NCBI GenBank assembly: GCA_937910655.1
Contig: CALEMV010000150.1
Coordinates: forward strand, 1-8,792
Direction of reading: 5' to 3'
DNA length: 8,792 bases
Origin: an uncultured Solobacterium sp.
Lineage (GTDB): Bacteria; Bacillota_I; Bacilli_A; Erysipelotrichales; Erysipelotrichaceae
Position numbers and translations under genes: made by a program
The notes under the pieces: generated by a model
The model's input: the letters and a program-made list of their open reading frames with translations, nothing else
Told to the model about the DNA's origin: nothing
Databases searched by the model: none
In this document: piece after piece, positions 7,517 to 8,792 of the stretch
Layout of the letters: every line of letters begins with the position of its first letter
Position numbering within the stretch: position 1 is the first letter of the stretch

Positions 7517-7540
7517 ATATACATATGTATCTAAGCATAC

Positions 7541-7568
7541 TTGACGTATCAATATACTAGCGTATGAT
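7541..7568 (+). promoter_or_regulatory. Promoter of the structured-RNA/small-ORF unit
   Basis: TTGACG (7541-7546, one change from consensus) and TATGAT (7563-7568, one change) are separated by 16 bases. The start is predicted near 7575. This is among the strongest promoter matches in the window, yet it drives only a tiny ORF. Confidence 0.7.
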
Positions 7569-7573
7569 GTAAA

Positions 7574-7704
7574 TAGATGGCTGAAGCAGAAGAATCTGTC
7601 TCGTCTACATCTGGCTGAAAAAGAGGAAATGTAGATGGCCATGCAATGACAGGAACGGTGGTCCTGCTAGTTAGCTATACAAATAGGAAATAGACCTACA
7701 TCTA
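7574..7704 (+). ncRNA. Unassigned structured RNA or long structured leader
   Basis: About 130 bases with no credible ORF between a promoter and the small-gene ribosome site. By eye it folds as one rod: TAGATG (7574-7579) with CATCTA (7699-7704); GCT (7580-7582) with AGC (7673-7675); AGCAG (7585-7589) with CTGCT (7664-7668); TCTGTC (7595-7600) with GACAGG (7648-7653); and ten pairs 7601-7610 with 7629-7638, closing an 18-base purine-rich loop. An asymmetric internal loop holds AAGAA opposite AACGGTGGTC. The closing stem starts at the predicted transcription start, as in cis-regulatory or 6S-like RNAs. I could not match it to T-box, purine, TPP, SAM, glycine, c-di-GMP, RNase P, SRP or tmRNA consensus. 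No terminator follows directly, which argues for a leader rather than a free RNA. Function unknown. Confidence 0.45.
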
Positions 7705-7726
7705 GGTATAGAAAGGAATTGACAGT

Positions 7727-7858
7727 ATGCTTGATGGCGAAGAATTAACAATAGAAGAGTATCATAAGATGTTTACGGATGAATTAAATCGCCTTAGATC
7801 CGAAAAGCAAAAAGCCAATTCTGAAGAAAACAATGATACTACTAAGCACTCTAAATAG
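7727..7858 (+). CDS. Small hypothetical protein, 43 residues
   Basis: An ATG at 7727 with AAAGGA (7712-7717) nine bases upstream opens a 43-codon ORF ending TAG. I do not recognise the product. The first 30 residues (LTIEEYHKMFTDELNRLRSE, 7-26) are charged and look amphipathic-helical. The tail (31-43) is polar, rich in Ser, Asn, Glu and Thr, and probably disordered. There is no signal peptide, membrane segment or cysteine. It has its own promoter, a leader of about 150 bases and its own terminator, whose left arm falls within its last codons. Support is the ribosome site and transcript layout rather than homology; the alternative is that 7575-7870 is one untranslated small RNA. Confidence 0.5.
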   Translation: MLDGEELTIEEYHKMFTDELNRLRSEKQKANSEENNDTTKHSK

Positions 7859-7870
7859 GGTGCTTTTTTT
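7844..7870 (+). terminator. Terminator overlapping the end of the small ORF
   Basis: AAGCACTCT (7844-7852) pairs with AGGGTGCTT (7857-7865, one G-T pair) around an AAAT loop, and seven T follow the GC stem (7864-7870). The stop codon lies in the loop and first base pairs. Confidence 0.88.
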
Positions 7871-7888
7871 ATATGAAGTAGATATAAT

Positions 7889-7912
7889 AAAAACCCAACA
7901 TTACGAAGGGTT
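7889..7912 (-). terminator. Terminator of the tRNA-Arg gene
   Basis: On the minus strand, AACCC and GGGTT (7908-7912 and 7892-7896) form a short stem around an 11-base loop, followed by a T run (7889-7893 as A on the plus strand). It lies 16 bases past the encoded CCA. The stem is only five pairs, so it is moderate evidence. Confidence 0.6.
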
Positions 7913-7927
7913 CGACTTTGATTTGAA

Positions 7928-8004
7928 TGGTGTGCTCGATGGGAATTGAACCCACAACCTTTTGATTCGGAATCAAATGCGCTATCCAGTTGCGCCACGA
8001 GCAC
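7928..8004 (-). tRNA. tRNA-Arg (anticodon CCG), CCA encoded
   Basis: 77-base cloverleaf read on the minus strand. The acceptor stem GTGCTCG/CGAGCAC is fully paired; the D-stem is GCGC/GCGC with GG in the loop; the anticodon stem TTTGA/TCAAA encloses TTCCGAA. The anticodon CCG reads the rare-in-low-GC arginine codon CGG. The variable loop is AGGTT and the T-arm is GTGGG-TTCAATT-CCCAT (one G-T pair). Discriminator A and CCA (7928-7930) are genomically encoded. It is transcribed away from the HAD gene and converges on the small-ORF unit. Confidence 0.97.
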
Positions 8005-8011
8005 AGAACAC

Positions 8012-8039
8012 TTTATATATTAGCACGGTATGCTATAAT
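8012..8039 (+). promoter_or_regulatory. Extended -10 promoter of the HAD gene
   Basis: TTTATA (8012-8017), 16 bases, then TATAAT (8034-8039) preceded by TGC, an extended -10. Transcription should start near 8046, about three bases before the first ATG. Confidence 0.65.
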
Positions 8040-8045
8040 TTTGAA
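8017..8045 (-). promoter_or_regulatory. Promoter of tRNA-Arg, overlapping the HAD promoter
   Basis: Read on the minus strand: TTCAAA (8045-8040), a 17-base spacer, then TAATAT (8022-8017). The start would be close to 8010, a few bases before the mature tRNA 5' end at 8004. It shares DNA with the opposing HAD promoter. Confidence 0.5.
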
Positions 8046-8048
8046 GTT

Positions 8049-8792
8049 ATGAATATGAATGTAGATAAGATTAAAATGATTGTCTGTGATATAGACAATA
8101 CACTGATTCCAAGTGGTTCTGAGCGGTTAAGTGAGCGTAATCGTAATGCTTTACAAACAGCGCTGGCGAGTGGATATGATGTCATGATTAACACGGGTAG
8201 ACATTATACGTTTTTACAGCCATCGCTATTTGAGGATTTGCCTATGGATATCATCGGTACAATCAATGGTGCGTGTTTGGTGAAGCGTGATGGTACTGTT
8301 TTAGAAACACATCCACTACCAACAGAATATATGGAGCGAATTATTGCGTTTGCGCAAGCGAATGATATTGGTTTAGGGTTTAAGTTTGTGGATCACGTTG
8401 TAACATACAACGCACATCAGAAGTTTGCGGATGGATATGTAAATGGTGATCCTATTAGGGCACAACTTCTAATTAATGATACAGAAAAGCGCACGCATCA
8501 CTTAGAATATGGAAATCCTCTAGGAACGTTCTTAGTGGGTGATGAAGATGTAATTATGAGTTTTGCTAAGGAGATACCTGACTTGGTATTTGCTTGGTCA
8601 TCTTTGAAGGGATTTGATGTATTCTTGCATTCTATCAATAAGTCTTTAACTGTAGAAGCTGTTCTCAAGAAGAAAGGTTATACTTGGGAAAACGTTATTG
8701 CGTTTGGTGATGCAGGAAATGATACACCGTTTATTCAGAAAGCAGGAATTGGTGTTGCCTTAGGCAATGCGAAGGATGATGTTCGCCAGTAT
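8049..8792 (+). CDS. HAD-superfamily (Cof-type) phosphatase, 3' truncated by window
   Basis: 248 codons run open to the window edge with no stop. Numbered from the ATG at 8049: motif I CDIDNT (13-18) with nucleophile D14 and acid/base D16; motif II NTGRH (48-52) with T49; motif III Lys K198 in SINKSLT; motif IV GDAGND (220-225) with D221 and D225. The large cap inserted between motifs II and III marks the IIB/Cof subfamily, which dephosphorylates sugar phosphates, nucleotides or pyridoxal phosphate; the substrate cannot be read from sequence. Members usually have 260-290 residues, so little is missing. In-frame ATGs also lie at 8055 and 8076, and none has a clear Shine-Dalgarno. The 8049 start fits the promoter as a nearly leaderless mRNA; 8076 is the main alternative. 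Confidence 0.9.
   Translation, partial: MNMNVDKIKMIVCDIDNTLIPSGSERLSERNRNALQTALASGYDVMINTGRHYTFLQPSLFEDLPMDIIGTINGACLVKRDGTVLETHPLPTEYMERIIAFAQANDIGLGFKFVDHVVTYNAHQKFADGYVNGDPIRAQLLINDTEKRTHHLEYGNPLGTFLVGDEDVIMSFAKEIPDLVFAWSSLKGFDVFLHSINKSLTVEAVLKKKGYTWENVIAFGDAGNDTPFIQKAGIGVALGNAKDDVRQY

Noticed and set aside
7612..7630. CTGGCTGAAAAAGAGGAAA resembling hammerhead or RNase P conserved cores
   Set aside because: The CTGATGA and GAAA elements are not correctly placed for a hammerhead, and GAGGAAA lacks the rest of the RNase P core; the region is also too short for RNase P.
7650..7668. ACGGTGGTCC resembling the T-box antiterminator core (AGGGTGGNACCGCG)
   Set aside because: The match is partial, there is no Stem I signature or following synthetase gene, and no terminator/antiterminator pair is placed after it.
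7719..7724. Perfect TTGACA just before the small ORF start, as a -35 box
   Set aside because: No acceptable -10 hexamer lies 16-18 bases downstream, and it sits in the ribosome-site spacer of a gene that already has a promoter.
7762..8004. Minus-strand ORF of 80 codons beginning MLVAQLDSAFDSESKG
   Set aside because: Its start is a translation of the tRNA-Arg gene, a well-known spurious protein type, and it then runs antisense to the small ORF.

Overview
The window looks like chromosomal DNA from a low-GC Bacillota (Firmicutes) bacterium. Shine-Dalgarno sites are of the GGAGG type, intrinsic hairpin/T-run terminators are common, and the one tRNA has its CCA encoded. A sortase-type surface protein and an extended CBS-DRTGG family II pyrophosphatase point the same way. 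Protein style suggests a class such as Erysipelotrichia, but that is an impression from memory and not a search result. I see no insertion sequence, phage gene, CRISPR array or rRNA.

Layout from left to right. (1) 1-1045: a monocistronic surface adhesin with a Cys-Gln thioester domain, a Pro-Thr stalk and a sortase-like C-terminus, with its own promoter and terminator. (2) 1071-2330: ddl on the minus strand, converging on the adhesin, with a terminator placed immediately after its stop. (3) 2432-5548: a plus-strand group of dut (dUTPase), map (methionine aminopeptidase) and a 545-residue CBS/DRTGG manganese pyrophosphatase, closed by a hairpin terminator. (4) 5580-7516: rnz (RNase Z) and a diacylglycerol-kinase-family lipid kinase, separated by one base and closed by a long hairpin. 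(5) 7541-7870: a small independent transcription unit with a strong promoter, about 130 nt of apparently structured RNA and a 43-codon ORF whose end overlaps its own terminator. (6) 7889-8045: tRNA-Arg(CCG) on the minus strand. (7) 8012-8792: a divergent HAD-family phosphatase, cut by the window edge.

Most genes are housekeeping. Ddl supplies the D-Ala-D-Ala of peptidoglycan. Dut removes dUTP and releases pyrophosphate, which the pyrophosphatase two genes downstream can hydrolyse under what is probably adenine-nucleotide control. Map trims initiator methionine, RNase Z matures tRNA 3' ends, and the lipid kinase probably recycles diacylglycerol.

The part that standard families do not explain is 7541-7870. 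Next most interesting are the compact thioester adhesin and the overlapping divergent promoters of the tRNA and HAD gene, the latter probably giving a nearly leaderless mRNA. I found no convincing large undescribed system; 7541-7870 is the best candidate for something new.
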